Source: Amycolatopsis suaedae
GTDB lineage: Bacteria; Actinomycetota; Actinomycetes; Mycobacteriales; Pseudonocardiaceae
DNA: 64,000 bases
Direction: 5' to 3'
NCBI RefSeq assembly: GCF_004214935.1
Contig: NZ_SFCC01000016.1
Location: 1 to 64,000, forward strand
Each line of letters starts with the position of its first letter. Position 1 is the stretch's first letter. The position numbers and the translations under genes are program-made. Below are positions 31,778 to 40,665 of the stretch, in pieces. The notes under the pieces are model-generated. The model saw only the letters and a program-made list of their open reading frames with translations. It searched no databases and was not told the DNA's origin.

Positions 31778-32863
31778 ATGCTTTTCGTGCCGCTGGGCGG
31801 CTTCCTCGGTGCCGGCAAGACCACCACCATGCTCGCGGCGGGACGGCTGCTGGAGGCCGGTGGCGAGAAGGTCAGCGTGATCACCAACGACCAGGGCGTC
31901 GATCTGGTCGACACCGAGCTGGCGCACGCGGCCGGCGTGGCGACCGTCGACGAGGTCACCGGTGGCTGTTTCTGCTGCCGTTTCGACGATCTCGCCGAGG
32001 TGATCGCCCGGCTGCGCACGACGGTGCGGCCGACCGTCGTGCTCGCCGAGGCCGTCGGCAGCTGCGCCGATCTGCAGGCCACCGTCGTCCGGCCGCTGCG
32101 GCGCCTGCTCGGCGACACCCTGACCGTCGCGCCGCTGACCGTGCTCGTCGATCCCGCCCGGCACGCGGAGCTGGGTGAGCAGGACACCGAGTCGGATCTG
32201 GCCTACCTGTACCGGCACCAGCTCGACGAGGCCGACGTCATCGCCGTGAACAAGATCGACGCGTACCCGGCCGAGGTCGTCGCCCGGGTACGGGCGCGCC
32301 TGCGTCACCGGTTCCCGCACGCGACGGTCGTGCCGCTGTCGGCCCGCACCGGTGACGGGCTGCGCCGCCTGGCCGGGCAGTGGAACGTCACCGCGGCACC
32401 CGCGCGGGTGCCGTCCGAGGTCGACTACGACCGCTACGGCGCGGCCGAGGCCGAGCTGGCCTGGACCAATCAGCGGCTGCGGCTCGACGCGGTCGGTACC
32501 GGCTTCGTGCCCGCGTCCTGGGTGGACGAATTCCTCCTGGCGTTCCGCCGCGGCGCCCAGCTCGCGGGTCTGGCCGTCGGTCACGTCAAACTCCGGCTGC
32601 GTACCGCGGGCGGCTCCACGAAGGCCAGTCTCACCAGTGCCGGCGCGCCGCCGAGCTTCGACGAGCGCCAGGCAGGCCCGGCACGCGAAGGCGACCTGGT
32701 GCTCAACGCCCGCGTGCGGACCAGTCCGGACAACCTCGACGCGCTGATCGACCGCTGCGTGGCCGCCGCGGACGCGGCCGCCGCGACCAGCAGCGGCGAG
32801 CGCACCGGCGTGGTGTTCCGGCCCGGCTATCCGGTGCCGGTGCACCGGATGACCGCAGACTGA
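31778..32863 (+). CDS. CobW-family (COG0523) GTPase, probable metallochaperone
   Basis: 361 residues. Walker A GFLGAGKTTT (8-17), the metal-binding GGCFCC (CxCC) motif at about 67-72, switch/Walker B region VVLAEAVGSC, and NKID for guanine specificity. The Walker B acid appears as Glu-Ala rather than the usual E(x)xG. COG0523 proteins insert Zn, Co or Ni into client enzymes. The C-terminal CobW_C half is divergent. No metal uptake gene or obvious Zur site is adjacent, so the metal and client remain unknown. Confidence 0.87.
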   Translation: MLFVPLGGFLGAGKTTTMLAAGRLLEAGGEKVSVITNDQGVDLVDTELAHAAGVATVDEVTGGCFCCRFDDLAEVIARLRTTVRPTVVLAEAVGSCADLQATVVRPLRRLLGDTLTVAPLTVLVDPARHAELGEQDTESDLAYLYRHQLDEADVIAVNKIDAYPAEVVARVRARLRHRFPHATVVPLSARTGDGLRRLAGQWNVTAAPARVPSEVDYDRYGAAEAELAWTNQRLRLDAVGTGFVPASWVDEFLLAFRRGAQLAGLAVGHVKLRLRTAGGSTKASLTSAGAPPSFDERQAGPAREGDLVLNARVRTSPDNLDALIDRCVAAADAAAATSSGERTGVVFRPGYPVPVHRMTAD

Positions 32864-32873
32864 GCCGCCAGGA

Positions 32874-33494
32874 CTACCCGGCGGGGCGGACCGGCTGGCG
32901 CAGGACCGTCCGCAGCTTCGCGGGCTCGGTCCGCCTCGGGTCGCCGAGGTAGATCTCGTGGTGGTGCCCGGCGAAGGTGAGGTTGTTGGCGGCGAGGTAC
33001 TCGTGGTGGAGTTCGGCGAGCACGGGCCCCTCGTCGTCGTAGGAGCCGACGTGCAGGACCTGTGCGCTGGTTCCCTCGTGCAGGGTTTCGCGGCGGACCC
33101 CGGCGATCGCGGGCAGGTCCTTCTTCGCCAGCGCGGCCTGCCGTGCGTCGTCGATGAGGTCCGCGGTGATCCAGTCCGGCTGGCTGATGAGCATGCGCCA
33201 GTTCCAGGCGTCCTTCGCGCGGGTGGTGAACACCTCGGGCCGGTCGGACCACCACAGGCCTTCCAGCGGGCCGACGACGAAGTCCCGGCCGAGCTCGCGC
33301 TTGCTGGTGAACTTGATCGTGTACGCCACGGCGTAGAGCGCCTGGACGGCGCGGGCGTAGTCGATGCTGGTGTTGGGATCGCCCCGGCCGTCGACCGCGA
33401 GGAACTGCTGGGCGGGCACGTCGACCAGGGCCCAGGCGGTGTTGGTCGGCGCGTAGCACCGCCGGAGTTCGCGTTTGACGTCATAGCGGGTCAC
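32874..33494 (-). CDS. GyrI-like small-molecule-binding domain protein
   Basis: 206 residues of the GyrI/AraC-ligand-binding type: VDVPAQQFLAVDGRGDPN at the start, YAVAYTIKF, PLEGLWW, and a second half with LHEGTSAQVLHVGSYDDEGP and HHEIYLGDPRR. These domains bind hydrophobic or cationic compounds, often drugs. It overlaps the upstream PadR gene by 14 bases, so the repressor and the ligand-binding protein are made together, probably as a drug-responsive unit. Confidence 0.87.
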   Translation of the reverse strand: MTRYDVKRELRRCYAPTNTAWALVDVPAQQFLAVDGRGDPNTSIDYARAVQALYAVAYTIKFTSKRELGRDFVVGPLEGLWWSDRPEVFTTRAKDAWNWRMLISQPDWITADLIDDARQAALAKKDLPAIAGVRRETLHEGTSAQVLHVGSYDDEGPVLAELHHEYLAANNLTFAGHHHEIYLGDPRRTEPAKLRTVLRQPVRPAG

Positions 33495-34020
33495 GGCCGA
33501 GTTCCTTCCGGTAGCCGGCCAGCCACCCCTGTTCGGCGGTCAGCTGGCCGAGGGAGTGGTCGAAGATGGCGCGGACGAAGGCGGGCAGGTCCGGCTGGGC
33601 GTCACGGGCCGCGGTGACGGCGGCGATCCTCTCCGCCAGGGCCTCGGCACGCCGATCGAGTGCCGCGCGGAGCCGTCCGGGCTCGACGGCAGGCTGGTTG
33701 GCCAGACCGGCCAGCAGGGGCGGGAACACCGGCCGGAGTTCGGCGACCGCCGCCTCGGCGGCCCGCGCGCACGCCCGGCGCCCCTCGGCCGTGGGCCCGT
33801 ACACCCGGCGGGCCTTGCCCCGGGCCGGACGGCCGGTGCCGGCCTCGGCGATCAGGCCGCGGTCACGGAGGCGGGTCAGCAGGTAGTAGATCGAGCTGAA
33901 GCCGATCTCGGTCCACTCCCGCATGCCGCGGGCGCTGATGACCTCGTCCAGCTCGTAGCCGTGCCGTGGCTTCTCCACGAGCAGGCCCAGCAGGGTGAGC
34001 TCGGCTGGCGTCAGTTCCAC
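33481..34020 (-). CDS. PadR-family transcriptional repressor
   Basis: 179 residues: winged helix (LTLLGLLVEKPRHGYELDEVI, FSSIYYLLTRLRDRGLI, with the RRVYGPTAEGRR wing) and a C-terminal dimerisation helix pair. GTG 34020 opens the typical ELTPAELTLLGLL start. A perfect 18-bp palindrome lies 5 bases upstream, so it most likely represses itself and the GyrI-like gene that follows. The inducer is unknown. Confidence 0.9.
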   Translation of the reverse strand: MELTPAELTLLGLLVEKPRHGYELDEVISARGMREWTEIGFSSIYYLLTRLRDRGLIAEAGTGRPARGKARRVYGPTAEGRRACARAAEAAVAELRPVFPPLLAGLANQPAVEPGRLRAALDRRAEALAERIAAVTAARDAQPDLPAFVRAIFDHSLGQLTAEQGWLAGYRKELGRDPL

Positions 34021-34025
34021 CCGGC

Positions 34026-34043
34026 TATTCTAGCGCTAGAATA
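34026..34043. promoter_or_regulatory. 18-bp palindromic PadR operator candidate
   Basis: TATTCTAGC|GCTAGAATA is a perfect 18-bp palindrome between the stop of the MerR gene (34047) and the PadR start (34020). Position and symmetry fit PadR autorepression. It is AT-rich against a GC-rich background. Confidence 0.7.
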
Positions 34044-34046
34044 CGG

Positions 34047-34886
34047 TCAGGCCTGGGCGGACAGCTCCGCGGCCAGTTCCATGCAGCGCAGGCGGGCCGG
34101 GGAGAAGTCGTAGGGCATCTTGCCGGCGGCTTCGACCGCGCTCATGGAACCGGCCTCCCGCCCGCCGGCGCTGTCCCAGGTGTCGAAGAGGGCGTCGTCG
34201 GCCTTGTCCAGGCCGGACTCCTCGATGGCGGCGTGCAGGGCGTTTTCGAAGGCGTGCCGCTCGGCGGCCACCTGAGCCACCCGTGGATCGTCGACGGCGA
34301 CGCTGTCGTCGAGTGCCTCCTCGGCGGCATCGATGCGGTCGGAGTCCGCCCGCAGGGCAGGGTGCGTGGCCAGGACGGCGAAGCGGGTGGCCTGGACGGC
34401 CGCGCCGAGCGGGCCGAAGATCCGCTCGGTGACCAGCAGGCTGTCCAGGTCGGCCTGCCGCAGGGAATCTTCGGGCAGGCCCTTGAGGCGTTCGGTGACG
34501 ACGTCGGAGAGCAGGCCCATCCGGCTGCCCTCGGTGCGCATCCGCCGCACGGCGGTGCGCTGCCGCCGCAGTTCCGCCTCCTGTTCGGCGAGGGTTTCCG
34601 CCAGCCGCTCCAGGGTGTCCGCGATACCGTCTCCGCTGTCCGCGTCCGCGGTGGTGAAGGCGGCACGGATGTCGTCCAGGGCGATCCCGGCGTCGGCCAT
34701 CCTGCGAATCCACAGCAGGCGGATCATGTCCTCGTACCCGTAGCGGCGGCGGTCGTCAGCGCCCCGTTCAGGCTCGGGGAGCAGGCCGATCTCGTGGTAG
34801 TGGCGAATCGCTCGTGGCGTGGTGCCGGCGATGGCCGCCAGGTCACCAATCTTGACCTGCCGGGGTGTCCTGAACGACGAAGGCAC
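34047..34886 (-). CDS. MerR-family regulator with long C-terminal domain
   Basis: About 279 residues. MerR winged helix: VKIGDLAAIAGTTPRAIRHY, EIGLLPEPERG, RYGYEDMIRLLWIRRM, then a coiled-coil dimerisation helix (ETLAEQEAELRRQRTAVRRM) and a ~150-residue helical C-terminal region, longer than simple metal-sensing MerR proteins. No Cys cluster is seen, so a small-molecule ligand is likelier than a metal. The start (GTG 34886) is tentative; the frame is open to 34934. It precedes padR by 26 bp. Confidence 0.83.
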   Translation of the reverse strand: MPSSFRTPRQVKIGDLAAIAGTTPRAIRHYHEIGLLPEPERGADDRRRYGYEDMIRLLWIRRMADAGIALDDIRAAFTTADADSGDGIADTLERLAETLAEQEAELRRQRTAVRRMRTEGSRMGLLSDVVTERLKGLPEDSLRQADLDSLLVTERIFGPLGAAVQATRFAVLATHPALRADSDRIDAAEEALDDSVAVDDPRVAQVAAERHAFENALHAAIEESGLDKADDALFDTWDSAGGREAGSMSAVEAAGKMPYDFSPARLRCMELAAELSAQA

Positions 34887-34956
34887 GAGCAGGGACCTTT
34901 CCTCACGGGATCGGGGGCGAGTCCACTGGACCACATGCCGCTACGGCAGGTGCAAC

Positions 34957-35892
34957 CTAGCCGTCGTCCAGGCCGTCGCGGTCGGCCCACTCGAGCAGGG
35001 GCTCCAGGCTGTAGGCCTCGTCGTCGATGCCCGCGTGCAGGTCGCCCAGCTCGGCGAACCGGGCGGACACGGCCGGCATCGTGCAGTCGCCCGGCTCGAC
35101 GTCGTCGACCTCGTCCCAGGTGATCGGCGTCGACACCAGCGCCTCGGCCACGCCACGCACCGAGTACGCGCTGGCGATGGTGTGGTCGCGGGCGTTCTGG
35201 TTGTAGTCGACGAACAGCGTCTTCGGGTCACGGTCCTTGCGCCACCACGCCGTGGTCACCTCGTCCGGCGCCCGCCGCTGGACCTCCCTGGCGAAGGCCA
35301 GCGCGGCGCGGCGCACCTCGGAGAAGCCCCACCGCGGCTCGATCCGGACGTAGATGTGCAGCCCGTTGCCGCCGGAGGTCTTCGGCCAGCCGGTGTAGCC
35401 CAGTTCGTCGAGGATCTCCTGCGCCACCCGCGCGACCCGGCGGACCGTGCCGAACCCGCACTCCGGCATCGGGTCGAGGTCGATCCGCCACTCGTCGGGA
35501 CGCTCGGTGTCGGCGCGGCGGGAGTTCCACGGATGGAACTCCACAGTGGACATCTGCACCGCCCAGATGACACTGCCCAGTTCGGTGACGCACAGCTCGT
35601 CGGCGTAGCGGTTGTAGCGCGGGAACTTCACCCGCACGGTCTCCAGCCACGGCGGCGCGCCGTGCGGGATCCGTTTCTGGTGCACCTTCTCGCCCGCGAC
35701 ACCGGACGGGAACCGGTGCAGCATGCAGGGCCGCTCGCGCAGCGCGCGCACGATGCCCTCGCCCACCGACAGGTAGTAGCGGGCCAGGTCCAGCTTGGTC
35801 TCACCGGTGGCGGGGAAGTACACCCGGTCCGGGTTGGAGATCCGGACGGTGCGCCTGCCCACCTCGAGTTCGACCGCCGACGACGTGGTCAT
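34957..35892 (-). CDS. Stand-alone LigD polymerase-domain protein (AEP primase)
   Basis: 311 residues that correspond to the polymerase domain of LigD. NPDRVYFPATGETKLDLARYY, the HRFPSGVAGEKVHQKRIP loop, the WRIDLDP metal motif (DLDP), and SGGNGLHIYVRI are all typical of the NHEJ archaeo-eukaryotic primase family. It fills gaps during end joining with Ku and a ligase, neither of which is in the window. ATG 35892; GTG 35898 is an alternative. It begins 11 bases after the stop of the GH116-type gene. Confidence 0.92.
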   Translation of the reverse strand: MTTSSAVELEVGRRTVRISNPDRVYFPATGETKLDLARYYLSVGEGIVRALRERPCMLHRFPSGVAGEKVHQKRIPHGAPPWLETVRVKFPRYNRYADELCVTELGSVIWAVQMSTVEFHPWNSRRADTERPDEWRIDLDPMPECGFGTVRRVARVAQEILDELGYTGWPKTSGGNGLHIYVRIEPRWGFSEVRRAALAFAREVQRRAPDEVTTAWWRKDRDPKTLFVDYNQNARDHTIASAYSVRGVAEALVSTPITWDEVDDVEPGDCTMPAVSARFAELGDLHAGIDDEAYSLEPLLEWADRDGLDDG

Positions 35893-35903
35893 GGCCACAG
35901 ACG

Positions 35904-38900
35904 CTAGCCGAACTCCACCTCGATCTCGAAGCTACGACCCTCGGTCAGGGTGACCGGTTCGCCGAACCGCAACACGATCCGCGTACCGGTGACGCCCTCG
36001 CCCTCCACAGCGAACGCCGGCCGCCCCGCCGCCCGCACGGCACGCGGCGGCGACGGGACCTCCAGCGCCAGGCTGGACAGCCGCAGCGTCCCGTACCGCA
36101 GTTCGACGGCGCAGTGCTGCCTGCCACCGGCGCGGCGTTGCCGGTACAGCCCCCAGCCGGTGCAGGCGGTGAACGCGGCACGGAAGTCCTCCGGCGTGAT
36201 CCGGGGAGCGAACCCGAGGTGGCCGGCCGGGCCGTGGTGCTCGTAGCCGCAGGCGGCGAGGTAGGTGCCGAAGCTCATCATCGCCCGCGCGTAGTGGTCG
36301 CTGCACTCGATCTCGTTGTACGGGTTGCGTTTCTCGCCGCGGTACCGGTTGTCGACGGCCTTGGTCACCGCCAGTGCCTCGGCCACCATGCCCTCCGCGA
36401 ACAGGTGCGCCGCGAACTGGTACTCCTGCCCGGTCCACACCTCGTTGAAGTAGCCGACCGGGCCGTCCTTGCCGCTCTCGGTCGACCCGCCGTGCGGCCA
36501 GGTGCACATCAGCGTGCCCGCCTCGCCGGGCGAGGCGTAGACCCGCCCCGGCGGGATACCCGGCGGCCGGTGGGCGGGCGGGTCGGGCAGGAAGTTGTAA
36601 CGGAACAGGTTCGCCAGCGCCGTGCGGGCCTTGTCCCTGGGGAACACCCGGGGCAGGCCCAGTTGCGCGGCGTAGGTCTGGCCGTACATCTGGTCGATGA
36701 AGCAGCCGCGGTTGGAGTTGACCGCCGTCGGATGGGCCGGGTCGACCAGCTGCTCGAAGTATTTGTACTGATCGTTCCATAACTGGTCGGCCAGGTACCG
36801 CGACCCGGCTTCGGCCAGCCGGGTGTAGCGGGCGGCGTCGGCCCGCTCGCCCAGCTCGGTGGCCATCGCCGCACCGGCCCGCAACGCGGCGACGTACAGC
36901 CCGCTGATCCACGGCACCTCGCCGAACCACTGGGCGTCCAGCGTGTTCCACTGGCTGCCCTCCAGGACGCCGTCACCGTCGCCGTCCGCGCGGATCACCC
37001 AGTCCAGTGCCCTGCGCACGGCGGGCCAGACCCGCCGCAGGAACGACCCGTCCGGCGCCATCTGGTGCTCGCGGTAGACCCGCAGGATCGTGCCGCACTG
37101 CCCGTCGGCGAACCAGCCCTCGCCCGCGATCTCACCGCGGTTCTTGATCTCCCCGCTGGGCAGCAGCGCCAGCCCCAGGTCGACCCGCTCCCTGGTGTCG
37201 CGCTCCAGGTCGGGGAACAGCCTGGCGACGGCCTGCGCGTAGTTCCACACGTGACCGCAGGTCCCCGCGCAGCAGTAGATGCCCTCCCAGCCGTAGAACC
37301 GGCCGTCGGAGAAGCGGTGGCAGGTACCGCTGGCCAGCGTCGACGCCGTCGACAGCGTCCGCTCCAGGAACCAGTGCGGCAGCGACGAGTCCTCGTACCA
37401 GGTCCGGACCCAGTCCCGGGTGCGCCGCTCCAGCCGTTCGCGTCCGGTGGCCAGGTGAGCGGTCACCTCGCGGGCCGAACCGAACCGGGTCGCGTAGTGC
37501 CGCTTCAGCTCCGCGCCGCCGCTCACCCAGGCGACCGTGCCCCGGTCGGGCGTGGGGAAGAACCAGGACAGGGTGAAGCGAACGGTCCGTTCACCGCCCG
37601 GTGCGAGAGTGAACGGGACGTTCACCACGCAGTCGGCCGCCGCTGCCTGGACGGTGGCCTCCGGCTCCAGTGCCGCCAGCGCGAACGTGCCCAGATCCGG
37701 CCACCGGTCCACCGGGATCCGGCGAACGGGCCGGTCGCTGAACACGATCCGGTCGACGTTGACGTGTCCCCACGGAATCGACGACGTGTCGACCAGCTCG
37801 ATGCGGGCCGTGCGGCCGCGCCACGCCCGCACGTCGGCCGAGACCGCGGTCAGCGGCTCCATCTCCCTGCCGGTGAACACCGCGACGACCTCACCGTCGA
37901 CCAGCACGTTCAGGCAGCTGTCCTCCGGGAACGCGCCGCCGCCGACCCAGGCCGTGACGTAGGCCCGCTCGATCGTGAACTCCCTGCTGACCATGCGGCC
38001 GCGGTGCGCGTCGGGGTTGCCGGGCAGGCGGTAGTTGTGCGAGGTGACGAAGTACGTGCCGTGCACGTTCAGGTCGGTCACCTCGCCGGCCGGCCTGCGG
38101 AAGAAGTCCGGCGTGTCCTGCGGGCGCACCGGGCCGTCGCCGAACGCCTCGCCGGTCACCGTCCAGTTGTCGTAGCTGCCCTTCTCCCAGTCCTCGAACA
38201 GGATGTCCGGAGCGTCGGTGAACACGATGACGTCGACGTTGACGTGCCCCCACGGGCCGGTCGCGGTGTCGACGATCTCGATCCGCGCCCGTTTCCCGAG
38301 GTGGGCGCCGACGTCGAGCATGGCGGCGACCATCGGCTCGCTGTTCGCACCGGTGGCCGAGGCGACCACCCGGCCGTCGACGACGACGTTCAGGCACGCC
38401 GTGCCCGGCTGCGCGCCGCCGCCGACCGACGCGGCGACGTAACGCCGCTCGATGGTGAACTCCCGGCTGGTCAGCGTGCCCCGCGCGGTGTCGCCCGCGC
38501 CGGAGCGGAAGTCGTAGGAGGTGACGAACCGGTCGCCATACAGGTTCAGGTCGCCGAAGCGGCGCACGTGAACGGGCAGCTCGTCCGCGGTCACCGGGCC
38601 GTCGCCGAAGGCCGTGCCGGTGACCGTCCAGTCGCCGAAGCCGGACTCCCAGTCCTCGAACACGATGTCCTGCGGGTTGGGCAGGCCCGCCTCGGCCGCG
38701 CCGAACTCCGCCCCGCGTGCGCCCGCGACGGCGAACGCCGACCCGCTGAGGGTGACCGGCTGCCGCTTGCGGGTGTCCAGGCACACCGGGTTCTCGCTGG
38801 TACCGGTCAGGTCGACCCGCACCGGCCTGCCGGAGGTGTTGCGCACGGTGAACGCCAGCACGGTCGCCGGCAGCGTGGAGTCGTCGGTGGCCAGCGGGAC

Positions 38901-39485
38901 GAACGGCGAGAACGCCTCGAGCGTGACCGCCACCGGGCACGCCGGGTCGCGGTAGGTCGTGGTGCCGATGGGGTAGCGGCCCACGAACCGGACATCCGCG
39001 AACCCCGTCTGGTCCACCGTGACCGTCCGGTCGTGCTCCGGCGAGCGGGTGCGCAGGGTGAACGCCTGCCGGAACGGGGAACTCGCCGTCAGCGGGTGCG
39101 CGTAGTGCGGGCCGTCCCAGGTGGCGCCGCCGAACGGGTACCCGGCCGGGTTGAACACGTCCCACGCCCACAGCCGCCCGTCGCCGGCGAGGTAGACCTG
39201 CCCGCCGCAGCCGCCGCCGACCGGCATGCCGATCAGCCGCAGCGCCTGCCCGGTGTACTCGGTGGGCTCGCCCCTGGCCAGCAGTGCCCGCACCGATTCC
39301 TCGGACAGGCCCTTGTCCGGCGGGACGACGACCAGGCCGGCGGGATCCAGGCCGAGTGCGCGGGCCACCCCGGCCGGCGCCGCCACCAGCCCGAGCCCGG
39401 CCAGGCCGAGGGTGAGAAACGTCCGGCGGCTCGGACCGGTGTGGCCGTGCCCGCAGTCGCCGTCCGGGCAGCACGAAACCGGCAT
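35904..39485 (-). CDS. Tat-exported GH116-type glycosidase with internal module duplication
   Basis: 1193 residues. A twin-arginine signal is clear (SRRTFLTLGLAGLGLV at ~19-34). Residues ~70-270 match the start of the GBA2 N-terminal domain; the catalytic alpha/alpha barrel (about 690-1150) has GWEGIYCCAGTCGHVWNY, GEGWFADGQCG and NTLDAQWFGE, consistent with beta-glucosidase/glucosylceramidase GH116. Two homologous ~150-residue modules (about 274-425 and 428-585; FEDWE..., WTVTG.AFGDGPV, EFTIER.YV, PWGHVNVD) split the N-terminal domain. These look like sucrolytic-enzyme-type beta-sandwich modules. ATG 39485 was chosen for the Tat signal; a LacI-type palindrome lies 24 bp upstream. Confidence 0.87.
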   Translation of the reverse strand: MPVSCCPDGDCGHGHTGPSRRTFLTLGLAGLGLVAAPAGVARALGLDPAGLVVVPPDKGLSEESVRALLARGEPTEYTGQALRLIGMPVGGGCGGQVYLAGDGRLWAWDVFNPAGYPFGGATWDGPHYAHPLTASSPFRQAFTLRTRSPEHDRTVTVDQTGFADVRFVGRYPIGTTTYRDPACPVAVTLEAFSPFVPLATDDSTLPATVLAFTVRNTSGRPVRVDLTGTSENPVCLDTRKRQPVTLSGSAFAVAGARGAEFGAAEAGLPNPQDIVFEDWESGFGDWTVTGTAFGDGPVTADELPVHVRRFGDLNLYGDRFVTSYDFRSGAGDTARGTLTSREFTIERRYVAASVGGGAQPGTACLNVVVDGRVVASATGANSEPMVAAMLDVGAHLGKRARIEIVDTATGPWGHVNVDVIVFTDAPDILFEDWEKGSYDNWTVTGEAFGDGPVRPQDTPDFFRRPAGEVTDLNVHGTYFVTSHNYRLPGNPDAHRGRMVSREFTIERAYVTAWVGGGAFPEDSCLNVLVDGEVVAVFTGREMEPLTAVSADVRAWRGRTARIELVDTSSIPWGHVNVDRIVFSDRPVRRIPVDRWPDLGTFALAALEPEATVQAAAADCVVNVPFTLAPGGERTVRFTLSWFFPTPDRGTVAWVSGGAELKRHYATRFGSAREVTAHLATGRERLERRTRDWVRTWYEDSSLPHWFLERTLSTASTLASGTCHRFSDGRFYGWEGIYCCAGTCGHVWNYAQAVARLFPDLERDTRERVDLGLALLPSGEIKNRGEIAGEGWFADGQCGTILRVYREHQMAPDGSFLRRVWPAVRRALDWVIRADGDGDGVLEGSQWNTLDAQWFGEVPWISGLYVAALRAGAAMATELGERADAARYTRLAEAGSRYLADQLWNDQYKYFEQLVDPAHPTAVNSNRGCFIDQMYGQTYAAQLGLPRVFPRDKARTALANLFRYNFLPDPPAHRPPGIPPGRVYASPGEAGTLMCTWPHGGSTESGKDGPVGYFNEVWTGQEYQFAAHLFAEGMVAEALAVTKAVDNRYRGEKRNPYNEIECSDHYARAMMSFGTYLAACGYEHHGPAGHLGFAPRITPEDFRAAFTACTGWGLYRQRRAGGRQHCAVELRYGTLRLSSLALEVPSPPRAVRAAGRPAFAVEGEGVTGTRIVLRFGEPVTLTEGRSFEIEVEFG

Positions 39486-39508
39486 GTGAGCCTCCGCGCC
39501 GAGGTCGG

Positions 39509-39520
39509 GTAATCGATTAC
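39509..39520. promoter_or_regulatory. LacI-type operator candidate
   Basis: GTAATCGATTAC, a perfect 12-bp palindrome with the CG centre typical of LacI-family sites, 24 bp upstream of the glycosidase ATG. No LacI gene is in the window. Confidence 0.5.
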
Positions 39521-39552
39521 TCGCGAACGTACCCACCGCGGCGCGACGTTGT

Positions 39553-39813
39553 CTATCGGCCAGAACGGGGAGCCTGACCGTCCGGCGGCGCGCAGTACGC
39601 GGCGCCGTTGGGACCGGGGCCCATTACGACCGGGCCGGGCCCGGGGGAGGTGACCGGCCCGGCGGCCGAGGCCGCCCACACCGCCACCGCGCCACCGGCG
39701 GCGGCCACCACGGCGACGGCGATCGTGGCCACCGTCCTGCGGACCGACCAGCGCGGCCGGTCCGCAGGAGGCGGGCTACCCCACACGTGGTGCTGCTCGT
39801 TCGTCTGTTCCAT
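39553..39813 (-). CDS. Small single-TM protein of unknown function
   Basis: 86 residues: hydrophilic start (MEQTNEQHHVWGSPPP), one transmembrane helix (about 27-48, TVATIAVAVVAAAGGAVAVWA), then a Gly/Pro-rich outer tail (SPGPGPVVMGPGPNGAAYC). ATG 39813. It is divergent from the two-component/glycosyltransferase operon, so it may be regulated with it. I do not know the family. Confidence 0.6.
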   Translation of the reverse strand: MEQTNEQHHVWGSPPPADRPRWSVRRTVATIAVAVVAAAGGAVAVWAASAAGPVTSPGPGPVVMGPGPNGAAYCAPPDGQAPRSGR

Positions 39814-39945
39814 GCGCACCACCGTCGGCGCGGGCGCTGTGAACCGGCTGTGTCGCGGCTGGGCCGCTCGTGTGAGCGCCGATCCACAGGTTGTCCACAG
39901 CCTGGCCACAGGAATCCGTCACGAACGGTCGTCAGCATCACGGCC

Positions 39946-40665
39946 ATGCCCTCGTCAGCAGCCCTGCGACGTCCAGATGGTCAGCCCATCCGAGTGCTCG
40001 TCGTCGACGACGAGCCCGTGCTCGCCGAGCTGGTCACCCTCGCCCTGCGTTACGAGGGCTGGTCGGTGCGGTCGGCGGCGGACGGCCTGTCCGCCGTCCG
40101 CGAGGCCCGGGATTTCCGGCCGGACGCGGTGGTCCTCGACGTGATGCTGCCCGACATCGACGGGCTCGAGGTGCTGCGCAGGCTGCGTGCGGAGCTGCCC
40201 GTGCTGCCGGTGCTGTTCCTCACCGCGCGCGACGCCGTGGAGGACCGCATCGCGGGGCTCGCCGCCGGCGGGGACGACTACGTCACCAAGCCGTTCAGCG
40301 TCGAGGAGGTCGTGCTGCGGATGCGCGGGCTGGTGCGGCGCAGCGGCGTCACCGCGCGTGACGCCGACGCGACGCTGGTCGTCGGCGACCTCACCATGGA
40401 CGAGGACACCAGGGAGGTGTACCGCGCCGGCGAGCCGGTCCGGCTGACCGCGACGGAGTTCGACCTGCTGCGGTACCTGATGCGCAACCCGCGCCGGGTG
40501 CTGAGCAAGGCCCGCATCCTGGACAGCGTCTGGGACTACGACTTCGGCGGCCAGGCCAACGTCGTCGAGCTCTACATTTCCTACCTGCGCAAGAAGATCG
40601 ACGCGGGCCGGCCGCCGATGATCCACACCATGCGGGGCGCGGGCTATGTCCTCAAACCGGCCTGA
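39946..40665 (+). CDS. OmpR/PhoB-type response regulator
   Basis: 239 residues: receiver with VVDDEP (20-25) and phospho-acceptor D65 in VVLDVMLPDIDGLE, K in YVTKPF; C-terminal winged helix with LTATEFDLLRYLMRNPRRVLSKARIL and a VVELYISYLRKKID recognition helix. ATG 39946 is in line with the short N-terminal extension. It overlaps the kinase gene by 20 bases. The downstream glycosyltransferases are the likely targets or co-regulated outputs. Confidence 0.93.
   Translation: MPSSAALRRPDGQPIRVLVVDDEPVLAELVTLALRYEGWSVRSAADGLSAVREARDFRPDAVVLDVMLPDIDGLEVLRRLRAELPVLPVLFLTARDAVEDRIAGLAAGGDDYVTKPFSVEEVVLRMRGLVRRSGVTARDADATLVVGDLTMDEDTREVYRAGEPVRLTATEFDLLRYLMRNPRRVLSKARILDSVWDYDFGGQANVVELYISYLRKKIDAGRPPMIHTMRGAGYVLKPA

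Noticed and set aside
37065..39512. 815-codon plus-strand frame
   Set aside because: Opposite the GH116 gene; no domain visible, poor codon pattern.
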